Numbered from the stretch's first letter, positions 39,973 to 49,030 are shown. The stretch is 64,000 nucleotides of DNA from a bacterium SCSIO 12741 (GCA_024398055.1 CP073749.1:1798594-1862593), one strand, 5' to 3'. Notes: generated from the letters alone by a model not told the origin. Translations and numbers: made by a program.

Positions 39973-42453
39973 TCAGGGTATAAACCTGCTGAGGGTTAAG
40001 GCGCTGTGGAGGGTGATTTCTAATGTCTTTCGGTCGGTAAAGTACAGGGAGTCCATCAAAATTCGAGGCGAGGCCTTGATTTGAATGTCATCTAGGTCGG
40101 TCGTAGATACGGCTTCATTAAATTGAATAAAAAGTCTTTTCTCTTCAATGGCTCCGCCTCGTACAATTTCGGGCGCCGTTTCATCCGGATTGCTGGTTCT
40201 AATAGAGTTGACCTTTCCCGGAGTTCCACCTTCTTCGTCAATGCTGGCACGCCAGTTATTGGCTTCGCCACATGGGTTGGCATCGTCGACCATTTCGAGC
40301 GTCCATCCGCCGTCTTTTTTTGATTCATCACCGTACCACTCAGAGCTGTAACTCACTTCATGAATGGTAAGATTTCCACGGGCAAGCACAAGATCGTCTC
40401 CTGAATTGTTAAGCGAAGGCCAGTCTTTTAACCCGACGGTTTCACCATAAGAACGGTATTCGGAAACGGCGGCTTCATCGCAAAGGATGAGGTAACCTTT
40501 AGGAAGAATAGTTAGACCATCAAGCGATGCAGAGGTGCTTGGGTCTGAAATGGTGCAGGAGATCAGATTGATAAGTTTATCGGTAGTATTATACAATTCG
40601 ATAAACTCGTATTCAGGTAAGGATGATTTACTCTCGTCCGGATCGGGATACAACTCATGGATTACGATGTCGTAGCTACCTGGCAGGGCACCACGGCCAA
40701 AGGCAACACTATCGGAGGTAATAAGGTTCCCGTAGCAATCGGTTGCTCCAGATATGGAGAGGTAATTAACCACTCCCACTTCCAAGCTGGTAAAAAGCTT
40801 GACCCGGGCACTTTGTGAGGGGTTACTTGGCACCAAGACCTGTATAACGCTATTGTTGTTGGGTGTAAGGTGGTAAGTTGCATTAATCAGGCTTGCACTG
40901 TCCATGGGCCCGGAAAAACTGAGCTGTAATTCATAGGGTAGAGTAACTTGAACTGAGGTGATAACGGGCCGCGTTGTGGGAGGAACGGTGTCGTACACGC
41001 TATTTTTTCTACCGGGAGTACCGCCATCCACATCATTTGATCCACTCCAATTGGCAGATCCACCGCCACATGGATTATTGGGGTGTATGAGCTCTAAAGT
41101 AAAACCTCCATCTTCCTTATCCGGGTCGCCATACCAGGAGTCCGTATAGGCTACCTCATCTATGGTTACCCCATTTTTGTCGGCCAGGGTAAGAACGTCA
41201 CCCGAGTTGTTGAGTGACGGGAAATTCGTTACTGCAATCACTTTTCCATAAGGAGCAAAAAGGCTTGAGTCACTACTGGAGCAGAGAATGACGTATTCGT
41301 TAGGATCGAGGATGTAGTTTCCAATGGTGGCCGTTTTACTTGGGTCGGAGAAAGTGACGTCTTGGAGGTTAAAGGTTTTTCCAGTCAGATTGAGTAACTC
41401 TACAAATTCTTTTTCGGGCAATGCAACTGGCGGTGAGGGATCGGCAAAAATTTCATTGATCACAACGTCTCCTGGAGTCAATGGATCATAAGTAATCCAG
41501 GTAAAAGGCTCTTGATGGGTACCCATCACATTTCCGTTGCGATCAGCTACACCACTAATGATGATTTGATGTTGTACCCCCGACGGAAAAGAGGATGCAA
41601 ATTGCAGGTGAACCAGCGAAGAATCGGTCGCATCGATTTGCGCGGAACTGGGGTTCCCAATTCCTAAGGTGACCTGATAATTGTTTACGGATTGTGCTGT
41701 TGTCGGATCTACATTTTCTGAAAATACCACATCGATGGCTTGGTCCGAAAGCAACTGAATGGCTTGTACAACAGGCTTTGTCGTATCCTGGTAATAGGAA
41801 CCGGTGACGTTGACACTATCAAAAAAGAACAATTCGGATCGGGTGGTAGTATAGCGGCAGTAGAATCCAAAATACTCGGAAAGCAGGTGATCGTTGTCAA
41901 AAACAGTTCCCTGTGAAACATATCCGCTACGCGTGGATGAGGTGTCTACCAGCAACTCCCAGTTGCCTGCACTATCCCGGGTCACCTTAATCCACCCTGA
42001 TGGAGCGAAAGCTGCGAGGCTATCCTTTCCGTCAATGATTTTTGTGTTGGTTGATCCCGATCTTTTATAAAGACTAAAATCATCAGCGGAGCCACCCACA
42101 CCTCCTAATCTAACGTAATAGCCATCAGGTGAGCTGCTGAGGTCTTGCTTTTGTGCGCCCAGATAGGCCAGGGCATAATTGTTACTAGAAGGAGCAAAAT
42201 CCAACCGAAATTTAAACTCCCAGGAGGCTTTGTAAATGGCTTTGCTTGGTGTGACCAGGTAGGCCGGACTTGATTTAGAGGTATCAAAAAGTTGAAGCTC
42301 CATGGCCGTATTTACCCGAAACTTCGCCGTGTCACCCACCCAAGTTGGATTGTTGGTAAAATCACCGTCCCGAAAATCGTCCTGCACTTGGCTGATTCCA
42401 GAAAATGAGATAAGGAGTAAAACCCCAAACAGAAGGATGCGTGTTAGGCTCAT
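39973..42453 (-). CDS. 5' part of a frameshifted lamin-tail secreted protein
   Basis: From the ATG for MSLTRILLFGVLLLISFSG (an upstream frame adds 14 non-signal residues), 826 codons carry a signal peptide, a concanavalin/laminin-like N-terminal domain (about 25-215), Ig-like domains ending in GVADRNGN and GATDCYGN, and two lamin-tail domains (VVINEIFADPSPP, IVIHELYPDPDES). The frame ends in ITLHSALTLSRFIP, in the middle of the third Ig-like domain. One missing base around 40003-40007 (GCC in place of GCCC before TTAACC) restores HSALNPQQVY and joins the 39044 frame into one protein of about 1,140 residues. The cause may be a sequencing error or a true mutation. Confidence 0.8.
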   Translation of the reverse strand: MSLTRILLFGVLLLISFSGISQVQDDFRDGDFTNNPTWVGDTAKFRVNTAMELQLFDTSKSSPAYLVTPSKAIYKASWEFKFRLDFAPSSNNYALAYLGAQKQDLSSSPDGYYVRLGGVGGSADDFSLYKRSGSTNTKIIDGKDSLAAFAPSGWIKVTRDSAGNWELLVDTSSTRSGYVSQGTVFDNDHLLSEYFGFYCRYTTTRSELFFFDSVNVTGSYYQDTTKPVVQAIQLLSDQAIDVVFSENVDPTTAQSVNNYQVTLGIGNPSSAQIDATDSSLVHLQFASSFPSGVQHQIIISGVADRNGNVMGTHQEPFTWITYDPLTPGDVVINEIFADPSPPVALPEKEFVELLNLTGKTFNLQDVTFSDPSKTATIGNYILDPNEYVILCSSSDSSLFAPYGKVIAVTNFPSLNNSGDVLTLADKNGVTIDEVAYTDSWYGDPDKEDGGFTLELIHPNNPCGGGSANWSGSNDVDGGTPGRKNSVYDTVPPTTRPVITSVQVTLPYELQLSFSGPMDSASLINATYHLTPNNNSVIQVLVPSNPSQSARVKLFTSLEVGVVNYLSISGATDCYGNLITSDSVAFGRGALPGSYDIVIHELYPDPDESKSSLPEYEFIELYNTTDKLINLISCTISDPSTSASLDGLTILPKGYLILCDEAAVSEYRSYGETVGLKDWPSLNNSGDDLVLARGNLTIHEVSYSSEWYGDESKKDGGWTLEMVDDANPCGEANNWRASIDEEGGTPGKVNSIRTSNPDETAPEIVRGGAIEEKRLFIQFNEAVSTTDLDDIQIKASPRILMDSLYFTDRKTLEITLHSALTLSRFIP

Positions 42454-42467
42454 GCTATTGATTCGCA

Positions 42468-42475
42468 CAAAGGTA
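42468..42475 (-). promoter_or_regulatory. Candidate -7 box of the lamin-tail gene
   Basis: TACCTTTG on the minus strand fits TAnnTTTG and ends 15 bases before the ATG at 42453. It lies just left of the asd promoter, so the two divergent promoters nearly touch. Confidence 0.4.
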
Positions 42476-42483
42476 ACTATTCG

Positions 42484-42491
42484 TACTTTTG
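42484..42491 (+). promoter_or_regulatory. Candidate promoter of asd
   Basis: TACTTTTG fits TAnnTTTG, and a TTG at 42458-42460 lies 23 bases upstream as a possible -33 element, slightly far. The leader to the ATG would be about 25 bases. Confidence 0.5.
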
Positions 42492-42521
42492 CCACGCTTT
42501 AAGGAAGTTTTAAGAATAAAG

Positions 42522-43508
42522 ATGAAAGTAGCAGTGGTTGGATCAACTGGAATGGTTGGTCAAGTGATGTTGAAGGTTCTGGAAGAGTTTGATTTTCCAG
42601 TAACAGAATTGATTCCGGTTGCATCTGAAAGATCAGCGGGAAGCAAGGTGGACTACAGAGGAAGTTCATACACAGTTTGCACCCTTCAAGATGCACTTGA
42701 AAAGAAACCGGATCTGGCTCTTTTTTCTGCCGGTGGATCGGTATCCCTGGAATGGGCTCCTCGCTTTGCGGAGGCTGGCACTACGGTAGTGGACAACTCT
42801 TCTGCCTGGAGAATGGACCCTCAAAAAAGATTGGTGGTTCCTGAAATTAATGCTTCCGATTTGACTCCCGAGGACAAGATTATCGCCAACCCCAATTGCT
42901 CTACTATCCAAATGGTATTGGCTTTGGCTCCCCTGGAAAAGCGCTACGGAATTAAGCGAATTGTAGTTTCTACCTACCAGTCCATCAGCGGAACTGGGGT
43001 GAGTGCGGTTCGTCAAATGGAAAACGAGCGTGCAGGTGATAAAGGGGAGATGGCTTATCCCTACCCCATCGATCAAAACTGCTTGCCTCACTGTGATGTC
43101 TTCCAGGACAACGGCTATACCAAGGAGGAAATGAAGCTGGTTAACGAAACCCGCAAAATTCTAAATCGCCCTGAAATTAGAGTAACGGCTACAGCGGTTC
43201 GTGTTCCTGTACAAGGAGGACACTCCGAAGCGGTAAACGTGGAATTTGAACAGGATTTCGATCTCAACGAAGTTCGTCAGCTATTGGCGGATACACCTGG
43301 AATCAAATTGCAGGACAATCCAGACGTGAATCAATACCCTATGCCTCTTTTCGCTCAGGGAAAGAATGAAGTTTTCGTGGGTCGTTTGAGACGCGATGAA
43401 TCTCAGAAAAACACGCTGAACATGTGGATAGTAGCCGATAATCTCCGTAAGGGTGCAGCTACCAACGCAGTTCAAATTGCCCAATATTTAGTGGACCAAA
43501 GCTGGTAG
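42522..43508 (+). CDS. asd: Aspartate-semialdehyde dehydrogenase
   Basis: A 328-residue enzyme from the ATG giving MKVAVVGSTGMVGQ; an upstream open frame adds 11 unlikely residues. The NADP-binding loop is GSTGMVG (8-13). The catalytic Cys126 lies in NPNCST, and SGTGVSAVRQM and GHSEAVNVEF (with the base His) mark the C-terminal domain. It reduces aspartyl phosphate to the semialdehyde on the way to lysine/DAP, threonine and methionine. It is transcribed alone from the box at 42484. Confidence 0.96.
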   Translation: MKVAVVGSTGMVGQVMLKVLEEFDFPVTELIPVASERSAGSKVDYRGSSYTVCTLQDALEKKPDLALFSAGGSVSLEWAPRFAEAGTTVVDNSSAWRMDPQKRLVVPEINASDLTPEDKIIANPNCSTIQMVLALAPLEKRYGIKRIVVSTYQSISGTGVSAVRQMENERAGDKGEMAYPYPIDQNCLPHCDVFQDNGYTKEEMKLVNETRKILNRPEIRVTATAVRVPVQGGHSEAVNVEFEQDFDLNEVRQLLADTPGIKLQDNPDVNQYPMPLFAQGKNEVFVGRLRRDESQKNTLNMWIVADNLRKGAATNAVQIAQYLVDQSW

Positions 43509-43609
43509 ATTATTCACAATCTACTTTCGGCTGTTTATAAAATCCCCTTTACCCGAATTTAAGGGCCTTCCATTTCTTGATATTTGCTACTATGATAAAT
43601 TGGTGGCCG

Positions 43610-44653
43610 ATGAAATCTATGAGTAAGTTGTTCGTGTTTGCCCTAATCGCCGGGGCAATGGTGGGTTGTGTTCCTCAAAAGAAATACGCCGAACTTCAGA
43701 AGAATTACGACAAAAGTGAATCTGAAAGGGATTACCTCTCTGGATCTCTGAAGGATACGGAAACCGAGAAAAAAGAACTAACGGCTCGAGTAGATAAGTT
43801 GTCGAAAGACCTGGACAAGGTAAGTCAGGATTACGCTCAGCTGCAGCGAGAGCACGAGGTTTTGCAAGACAGTTATAAGCAATTGGAAGAGTTTAAAGCT
43901 CAGTTGCTGGAAAACCAAGAGAAATCATCGGCCGTGAGTCAGCGTGAAAACAAAAAGCTGCTGGAAGAAATGATTCGGGCCCAGGAAGACTTGCAGGCCA
44001 AAGAAGATCAATTGAAGCTCAAAGAAGCTGAATTGGCTGATTTGGAAGCTCGACTTAATGCAACCAGTGAAGAACTGACTGCCAAAGATGAAGCCCTTCA
44101 AAAGCGGGAGGCCCGAATCAACGAATTGGAAGAAATTATTGCTCAAAAGGATGCCGCAGTGAGAGCCTTGAAGGACAAAGTGGCTGAAGCTCTGCTCAAC
44201 TTTAAAGGCAAAGGTTTGACCGTAACCCAAAAGAATGGTCGCATCGTTGTTTCTATGGAAGCCAAGCTTCTATTCCCAAGTGGAAGTACCCAGGTAAATG
44301 CGGAAGGAAAACAAGCTTTGGTCGACTTGTCCAAGGTGCTTCAGGATCAAAAAGACATCACCATTTTGGTAGAAGGTCACACAGATATTGATCCGATGAG
44401 CGGAGCGGGTTGCATCAAAGACAACTGGGATCTTTCCGTTATGAGATCCACGGCCGTTGTAAAGCTCATGTTGGAGAACTCAAGCATTGATCCTTCTTTG
44501 CTCACGGCTGCAGGAAGAAGTCAGTTTGTACCCGTGGATCCGGCAACCACAGCAGCGGCTAAAGCCAAAAACCGAAGAATCGAGATTATCCTCACACCCA
44601 ATTTGGATCAGCTCTTCGAAATCCTTGACGAGGAAGCTAAGAGTATTAAGTAA
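43610..44653 (+). CDS. OmpA-family lipoprotein with long coiled coil
   Basis: A 347-residue lipoprotein from the ATG at 43610 (MKSMSKLFVFALIAGAMVGC, lipobox Cys20). A long heptad coiled coil follows from about 25 to 200, rich in Leu, Lys and Glu (EELTAKDEALQKREARINEL). The C-terminal OmpA domain starts near 215 (RIVVSMEAKLLFPSGSTQV) and has the peptidoglycan-binding pattern GHTDIDPMSG...NWDLSVMRSTAVV...GRSQFVP...NRRIEIIL. By family it tethers the outer membrane to the cell wall, with the coiled coil as spacer. Confidence 0.9.
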   Translation: MKSMSKLFVFALIAGAMVGCVPQKKYAELQKNYDKSESERDYLSGSLKDTETEKKELTARVDKLSKDLDKVSQDYAQLQREHEVLQDSYKQLEEFKAQLLENQEKSSAVSQRENKKLLEEMIRAQEDLQAKEDQLKLKEAELADLEARLNATSEELTAKDEALQKREARINELEEIIAQKDAAVRALKDKVAEALLNFKGKGLTVTQKNGRIVVSMEAKLLFPSGSTQVNAEGKQALVDLSKVLQDQKDITILVEGHTDIDPMSGAGCIKDNWDLSVMRSTAVVKLMLENSSIDPSLLTAAGRSQFVPVDPATTAAAKAKNRRIEIILTPNLDQLFEILDEEAKSIK

Positions 44654-44668
44654 GCTTTTATTGAAATA

Positions 44669-44703
44669 GAATTCTGAATTCTGAATTTCGAATTTTGGAA
44701 TCT
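44669..44703 (+). repeat. Short tandem repeat, five 7-bp units
   Basis: GAATTCT, GAATTCT, GAATTTC, GAATTTT and GGAATCT follow one another in the 177-base gap between the OmpA lipoprotein gene and recJ. The gap shows no gene. Confidence 0.7.
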
Positions 44704-44795
44704 GAGAAAGGAAATACGGGGTTCTTCATGATATCACTGAATGTCGCTTCTCGAATCGCGGATCTCGAACTCTGCCCCTAAAGCCTCATTTTTTC

Positions 44796-44803
44796 TACTT
44801 TTA
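44796..44803 (+). promoter_or_regulatory. Candidate -7 box of recJ
   Basis: TACTTTTA differs from TAnnTTTG at the last base and ends 27 bases before the recJ ATG. Confidence 0.35.
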
Positions 44804-44830
44804 CCGCCAAATCAACCTTAACACATTCCT

Positions 44831-46543
44831 ATGAAAAAACACTGGGACATCCTACCTGCCCCTGATCCGGGCGTGGTTCGGCTATTGCGTGAGCAATTGG
44901 GCGTAGAGGAGAGAATTGCCAACCTGATGGCCTTACGCGGTCTTAAATCCTACGATGAAGCCAAGCATTTTTTTAGTCCTCAATGGACCGATTTGCATAG
45001 CCCTTGGCTGATGAAGGATATGGAAATAGCTGCCGATCGAATAATGAAGGCCATGCAAGACGGAGAGCGGATCCTCGTTTTTGGTGACTACGATGTAGAT
45101 GGTACTACTTCGGTCGCGACGATGTATTCCTTCCTTGAGAAAATTTATCCAGGTCACATTCACTTTTACATTCCCGATCGGTATTCCGAGGGATATGGAA
45201 TTTCAAAGCAGGGAATTTTGTTTGCGGAGGAAAACAAATGTGAGTTGATCATTGCCTTAGACTGTGGCATTAAGGCCTTCGAGGAAGTGAATTTTGCCGC
45301 CGAAAAAGGCATTGATTTCATCATTTGCGATCACCACCTTCCTGAGAAAGAATTGCCCGCAGCTGTGGCCATTCTCAATCCCAAAAGATCAGACTGCACT
45401 TATCCTTACGACGAGTTAACGGGATGCGGCATTGGCTTTAAATTGATTTCGGCCATTGCTGAGCAGATGGACATGCCTTTCGAAGCCATTCAGCCTTTTT
45501 TGGAGTGGGTAGCCATCAGCACCTGTTGTGACATTGTTCCTATAACGGGTGAAAACCGGGTGTTGGTTCATTTTGGCCTGGAGCAGCTTAACAACGATCC
45601 TGGTAAAGCGATTTATACTTTGATCGAAAAGGCGGGCAAGAAGTTGCCTTTCACTGTTTCAGATGTAGTCTTTACCCTGGGGCCAAGAATCAATGCAGCT
45701 GGAAGAATAGAGCATGGTAAATTGGCCGTTGAAATGCTGCTTTCAGATTCTGAGTCTGCTGCCCTTGAAACAGCGGCGATAATTGAGGAGCGAAATGCTG
45801 AAAGGCGCGACCTGGATCGATCCATTACCGAAGAGGCCCTGGAGATGATCGAACACAAGGAGCTGAAAAACCGAAAATCTACCGTCTTGTACCGCGAAGG
45901 GTGGAGCAAAGGAGTAATCGGAATTGTAGCCTCCCGACTTATCGAAAATTACCATCGCCCTACTGTGGTGTTGACAGGGGTAGATGGAAAGGCGGTAGGT
46001 TCAGCTCGATCCGTATCAGGATTTGATATTCACTCGGCGCTGGAAGAGTGCTCTCCCTTCTTGGAGCAATTTGGCGGGCATGCTTTTGCTGCCGGAATGA
46101 CCCTGAATGTGGAAAAAGTAGAAGGCTTCGCTAAACGTTTTGAAGAAGTGGTAAGTGAGCGTATTTCTGAAGATCAACTTCGTCCGATAATTACGGTGGA
46201 AATGGAATTGGATTTGGCGGATATCACCGATAAGTTCTTCCGAATCCTAAAGCGATTTTCGCCCTTTGGTCCCAAAAATTTAAATCCCGTTTTTGTGGCT
46301 CGCAATGTTGTAGATACAGGTTATAGCAAGGCGGTGGGTGAGTTTGGAGACCACTTAAAACTTTATGTCTATCAGCCCCATCATCGCAGTATTCGATTTG
46401 GAGGAATTGGTTTTGGTTTGGGAAAATGGCATGAGCGGATTTCCTCTAAAAAGCCTTTCGATATGGCCTTTTGCCTAGAAGAGAATCACTGGCAAGGCCA
46501 AACGTCCATTCAGCTCCAGGTGCTGGATATAAAAATGGCATAA
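44831..46543 (+). CDS. recJ: Single-stranded-DNA exonuclease RecJ
   Basis: A 570-residue protein of the normal RecJ length. The DHH-phosphoesterase core shows VFGDYDVDGTTSVAT (motif I), DCGIKAFE, ICDHHLPEKELP (the DHH motif) and LTGCGIGFKL. The DHHA1 part shows EGWSKGVIGIVASRL, GSARSVSGFDIHSAL and FGGHAFAAGM. An OB-type domain lies at the C-terminus. It degrades single-stranded DNA 5' to 3' with Mn or Mg in recombination, mismatch and base excision repair. Confidence 0.97.
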   Translation: MKKHWDILPAPDPGVVRLLREQLGVEERIANLMALRGLKSYDEAKHFFSPQWTDLHSPWLMKDMEIAADRIMKAMQDGERILVFGDYDVDGTTSVATMYSFLEKIYPGHIHFYIPDRYSEGYGISKQGILFAEENKCELIIALDCGIKAFEEVNFAAEKGIDFIICDHHLPEKELPAAVAILNPKRSDCTYPYDELTGCGIGFKLISAIAEQMDMPFEAIQPFLEWVAISTCCDIVPITGENRVLVHFGLEQLNNDPGKAIYTLIEKAGKKLPFTVSDVVFTLGPRINAAGRIEHGKLAVEMLLSDSESAALETAAIIEERNAERRDLDRSITEEALEMIEHKELKNRKSTVLYREGWSKGVIGIVASRLIENYHRPTVVLTGVDGKAVGSARSVSGFDIHSALEECSPFLEQFGGHAFAAGMTLNVEKVEGFAKRFEEVVSERISEDQLRPIITVEMELDLADITDKFFRILKRFSPFGPKNLNPVFVARNVVDTGYSKAVGEFGDHLKLYVYQPHHRSIRFGGIGFGLGKWHERISSKKPFDMAFCLEENHWQGQTSIQLQVLDIKMA

Positions 46544-46547
46544 AAAA

Positions 46548-46582
46548 AGCCGTCCCCCAACCTAAAAGGAGAAGGAACGGCT
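46548..46582 (-). terminator. Terminator of the secreted Cys-rich gene at 46610
   Basis: AGCCGT (46548-46553) pairs with ACGGCT (46577-46582), with more G-C pairs inside. On the minus strand the stem is followed by seven T residues. It also lies past the convergent recJ stop. Confidence 0.75.
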
Positions 46583-46609
46583 CTCTCATCTTAAAGTAAA
46601 TAAGAGAAA

Positions 46610-47050
46610 CTAGTAGATCTTAACTCCAGAATACCAATTTCCGCCAATCACCCAGTGGGAGTATTGAACGGTGTTGACAATAGGAGTATTTGGGTTATTG
46701 CAATCGGAAACACCTTGGGTAGTTCCTGGGGCCTGACAAGGAAGACCAACGGTAGCATCAATCGGTCCATAAGGAGCTCCATATACTCTCACGGAATAGC
46801 AAAAGGCTCCGGGAGGCATAGTCAAACAAAGCGTTGTTCCAGGAGCAACCACTCCAGTCATGTTTCCTGCAAAATTGCAGGTCCCGGGAGCAAAAGTGTA
46901 TTGCATATTGTAGTTGTAGGGACAGTTGGTAGAGTTGTGTAATACAAAATCGTTAGGGCCGCATTGGGCGTTGGCATCGAGGTTTACCAGTAGCGAGAAA
47001 ACGGTTAGGAAACACCCGAGGAATAGGGCTCGCAAAGTAAAGTTGCTCAT
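46610..47050 (-). CDS. Small secreted Cys-rich protein, copy 1
   Basis: A 146-residue protein with a signal peptide ending near DANAQ. The mature part (about 117 residues) starts CGPNDF and has about seven Cys in fixed spacing: CGPNDF, NCPYN, GTCN, a LCLT strand, FCYS, GLPC and SDC. It is rich in Pro, Gly, Tyr and Thr, which suggests a disulfide-stabilised beta sandwich. The C-terminus ends in the aromatic stretch SGVKIY. There is no T9SS sorting domain. It is a tandem paralogue of the protein at 47300, with about half of the mature positions identical. The family was not recognised. Confidence 0.75.
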   Translation of the reverse strand: MSNFTLRALFLGCFLTVFSLLVNLDANAQCGPNDFVLHNSTNCPYNYNMQYTFAPGTCNFAGNMTGVVAPGTTLCLTMPPGAFCYSVRVYGAPYGPIDATVGLPCQAPGTTQGVSDCNNPNTPIVNTVQYSHWVIGGNWYSGVKIY

Positions 47051-47212
47051 AATTGGATATAGATTAGAGGTTAATATTGGACGAGCAAGGTAACATGGGT
47101 GCCTTTATCTGCCATTTGAAATTACCCTATAGCAGCAGTTCACCTCCCCAAGGAAGAGATATATATCCCTAATGTGCTGAAAACCGCCCAAATGGAAGAG
47201 GCGGAAAAAAGA

Positions 47213-47235
47213 AAAGGGTCCGAAATGGACCCTTT
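47213..47235 (-). terminator. Terminator of the secreted Cys-rich gene at 47300
   Basis: AAAGGGTCC (47213-47221) pairs perfectly with GGACCCTTT (47227-47235) over a 5-base loop. A second stem, ACCGCC with GGCGG, lies just beyond it near 47183-47203. Confidence 0.85.
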
Positions 47236-47299
47236 GGGATAAAACAAACTTGGCCAAGGCCTCTCAGGAAAAAGAGGCATCTGGCCGATAGTGTAAAGT

Positions 47300-47722
47300 C
47301 TAATAGATTTTGATTCCTCCGTTCATCCAGGAGGTATAGCTCACCGTATTGGTATTTCCAGGAATGTTGCAATCGGAAACAGGTTGTACAGTCCCAGGTG
47401 CTACACAAGGTAATCCTACCGTAGCATCAACGGGTCCATAAGGGTTGCCATATACACGGATGGCATAACCATGGGCTCCGGCGGGAAGAGTAATACACTG
47501 TACACCGCCAGCAGGAACAGTTCCGGCCAAATTCCCGGCATAGTTACAGGTGCCTGGAGCAAACGTGTACTGAAGGTTCCAGTCGTAATCACAGGTAGTG
47601 TAGTTGTGAATGAAAAAGTCGTTCGGGCCACATTGGGCTTTTACTTCTTCGCTTGCCATAAAGGCGAAAGCGGTTAGAAAACAGCTTAGTAAAAGGGTAC
47701 GCAAAATAGAGGTGCTTTTCAT
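47300..47722 (-). CDS. Small secreted Cys-rich protein, copy 2
   Basis: A 140-residue tandem paralogue of the 46610 protein. The signal peptide ends near EEVKAQ, and the same core follows: CGPNDFFIHN, QYTFAPGTCN, GLPCVAPGT, SDCN and the C-terminal GGIKIY. It lacks the Cys after the PPGA/LPAG turn (AHGYAI here, AFCYSV in copy 1), so one disulfide may differ. Each copy has its own terminator, so the two genes are probably transcribed separately. Role unknown; secretion to the periplasm or beyond is inferred from the signal peptide. Confidence 0.75.
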   Translation of the reverse strand: MKSTSILRTLLLSCFLTAFAFMASEEVKAQCGPNDFFIHNYTTCDYDWNLQYTFAPGTCNYAGNLAGTVPAGGVQCITLPAGAHGYAIRVYGNPYGPVDATVGLPCVAPGTVQPVSDCNIPGNTNTVSYTSWMNGGIKIY

Positions 47723-47851
47723 TTGGATGAATGTTTAAGGTTAATAATGAAAACAGTAAGATACGTCACCCGCTTTCAAAATCCTTGATCAATTTGCCCA
47801 AGAGAGGCACTTGCCTTCCCTATGGATAAATATTTCATCCGCGCAAAAACC

Positions 47852-48313
47852 TCATTCGCAGATGTTTACCTGAAATGATTTGCCGTTGAATTGAAAGGAG
47901 CTTCCTTCGCTTTGTTGAGCGAGTAGCTGGCCCATGGGAGACCCGGGAGATAATACAAAAACGGAAGTTCCATCTATGGATATAGCACCCAAGCCAATGG
48001 CGGTAAAAAACACACCAGATGAGGTATGGTAAAGGCGACCTAAAGATTTAGGCAATCCAGCTGGTCCGGGATCCTGAATTTGGAGCAACACTTGATTTTC
48101 TTTCCGGGCTTGTTCCAGTTGACGGTTGAGTTTGGCCTCCTCGAGTTGGATCATGGCCATACCTGTTTCGTACTTGTCTCCGGCACTGCTTTTGGTTTCT
48201 TCTTCCTTCGCCTTTTGCAGGCCAGAAATTTCCTCCTGCAGCCGATGAATCTTGTCCTCGATTTTTGACAAGCATAGAGCCAGGATGTTATCCTTGCTTA
48301 TTCCCTTTTCCAT
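47852..48313 (-). CDS. GreA/GreB-like protein
   Basis: A 153-residue protein with an N-terminal helical hairpin (about 10-75; KIHRLQEEISGLQKAKEEE and AGDKYETGMAMIQLEEAKLNRQLEQ) and a C-terminal FKBP-like beta domain (about 95-150; GAISIDGTSVFVLSPGSPMG). This is the GreA/GreB layout: a coiled coil that can reach into the RNA polymerase secondary channel plus a C-terminal domain. The basic acid pair at the coiled-coil tip (DD/DE in GreA) is not clear here. Similar Bacteroidota proteins are often misnamed 3-oxoacyl-ACP synthase. A role in transcription is inferred from the fold only. Confidence 0.7.
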   Translation of the reverse strand: MEKGISKDNILALCLSKIEDKIHRLQEEISGLQKAKEEETKSSAGDKYETGMAMIQLEEAKLNRQLEQARKENQVLLQIQDPGPAGLPKSLGRLYHTSSGVFFTAIGLGAISIDGTSVFVLSPGSPMGQLLAQQSEGSSFQFNGKSFQVNICE

Positions 48314-48373
48314 GGTGGGGTTCCGTTCTGTTACTGGGTTCCTAAACAGCTAGCCTTGCGACTAAGTACGATC

Positions 48374-49030
48374 CTATAGTGTGTAAATCCTGTTTATTGG
48401 ATTCGATCCGCTCAGCTTATAGCCTTTGCTTTTGATCAAGGTGTCAATTCGTTCGTCAACCTCACCTGTTTTCAAGTCTTTGCACTCCACACAAATGATT
48501 TTTGGTGAATGGTTGTCAAAATCCCAGCCTTCTAAGATTTCTAAATCCAGTCCCTCCACATCCAGATTGAGCACGTCGATAGCAGACTTGAACTTACCTG
48601 AAAGTTCCTTAACCGAAATAATGGGTAATTCGATTTCGGCTTTGATGTTGTTTTTTCCTTTGTAGTTCTCCTGAACAGCGAGTGCTTGTTCTTTGTCAAA
48701 GGTGCTGAACTCGTGCCAGTCCATATCATAAAACATGGCCTTGCCGCTTTCCTTTCCTGAAATGCCTGCATTGATAAACACATCATTGGGTCTTTCTGCG
48801 GCAAACATCTTTTTGAAAACCGGATTTGGATCAATGCAAATTCCGGTGCCTCCGTTTTTGTACAATAAGTAAGTGTTGGAGAACCGAATCGGGTCATTGG
48901 ATCCAATGTCAACATAATAAGGATTGGTGATTCCTCTTTGCTGAAGGAGGAACTCAATAATCAAATCCTCACCCTGCTGAGAATAGGAAATTTTAAACTT
49001 CTTCGGTTTTTTCTTAAGGATGCCTATCAT
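48374..49030 (-). CDS. FkbM family methyltransferase
   Basis: A 218-residue methyltransferase. The SAM-binding start is YYVDIGSNDPIRFSNT (motif I at about 38-53), the ribose acid is in GICIDPNP, and VLNLDVEGLDLEILEGWD with IICVECKD marks the later FkbM motifs. It is cytoplasmic; FkbM enzymes O-methylate sugars, polyketides or glycans. The 60-base gap to the Gre-like gene in the same direction suggests co-transcription, but no glycosyltransferase is near to name the acceptor. Confidence 0.85.
   Translation of the reverse strand: MIGILKKKPKKFKISYSQQGEDLIIEFLLQQRGITNPYYVDIGSNDPIRFSNTYLLYKNGGTGICIDPNPVFKKMFAAERPNDVFINAGISGKESGKAMFYDMDWHEFSTFDKEQALAVQENYKGKNNIKAEIELPIISVKELSGKFKSAIDVLNLDVEGLDLEILEGWDFDNHSPKIICVECKDLKTGEVDERIDTLIKSKGYKLSGSNPINRIYTL

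Noticed and set aside
47169-47408. A frame with phenylalanine-rich tail over the 47213 terminator
   Set aside because: It crosses a perfect terminator stem and the 3' end of the Cys-rich gene.
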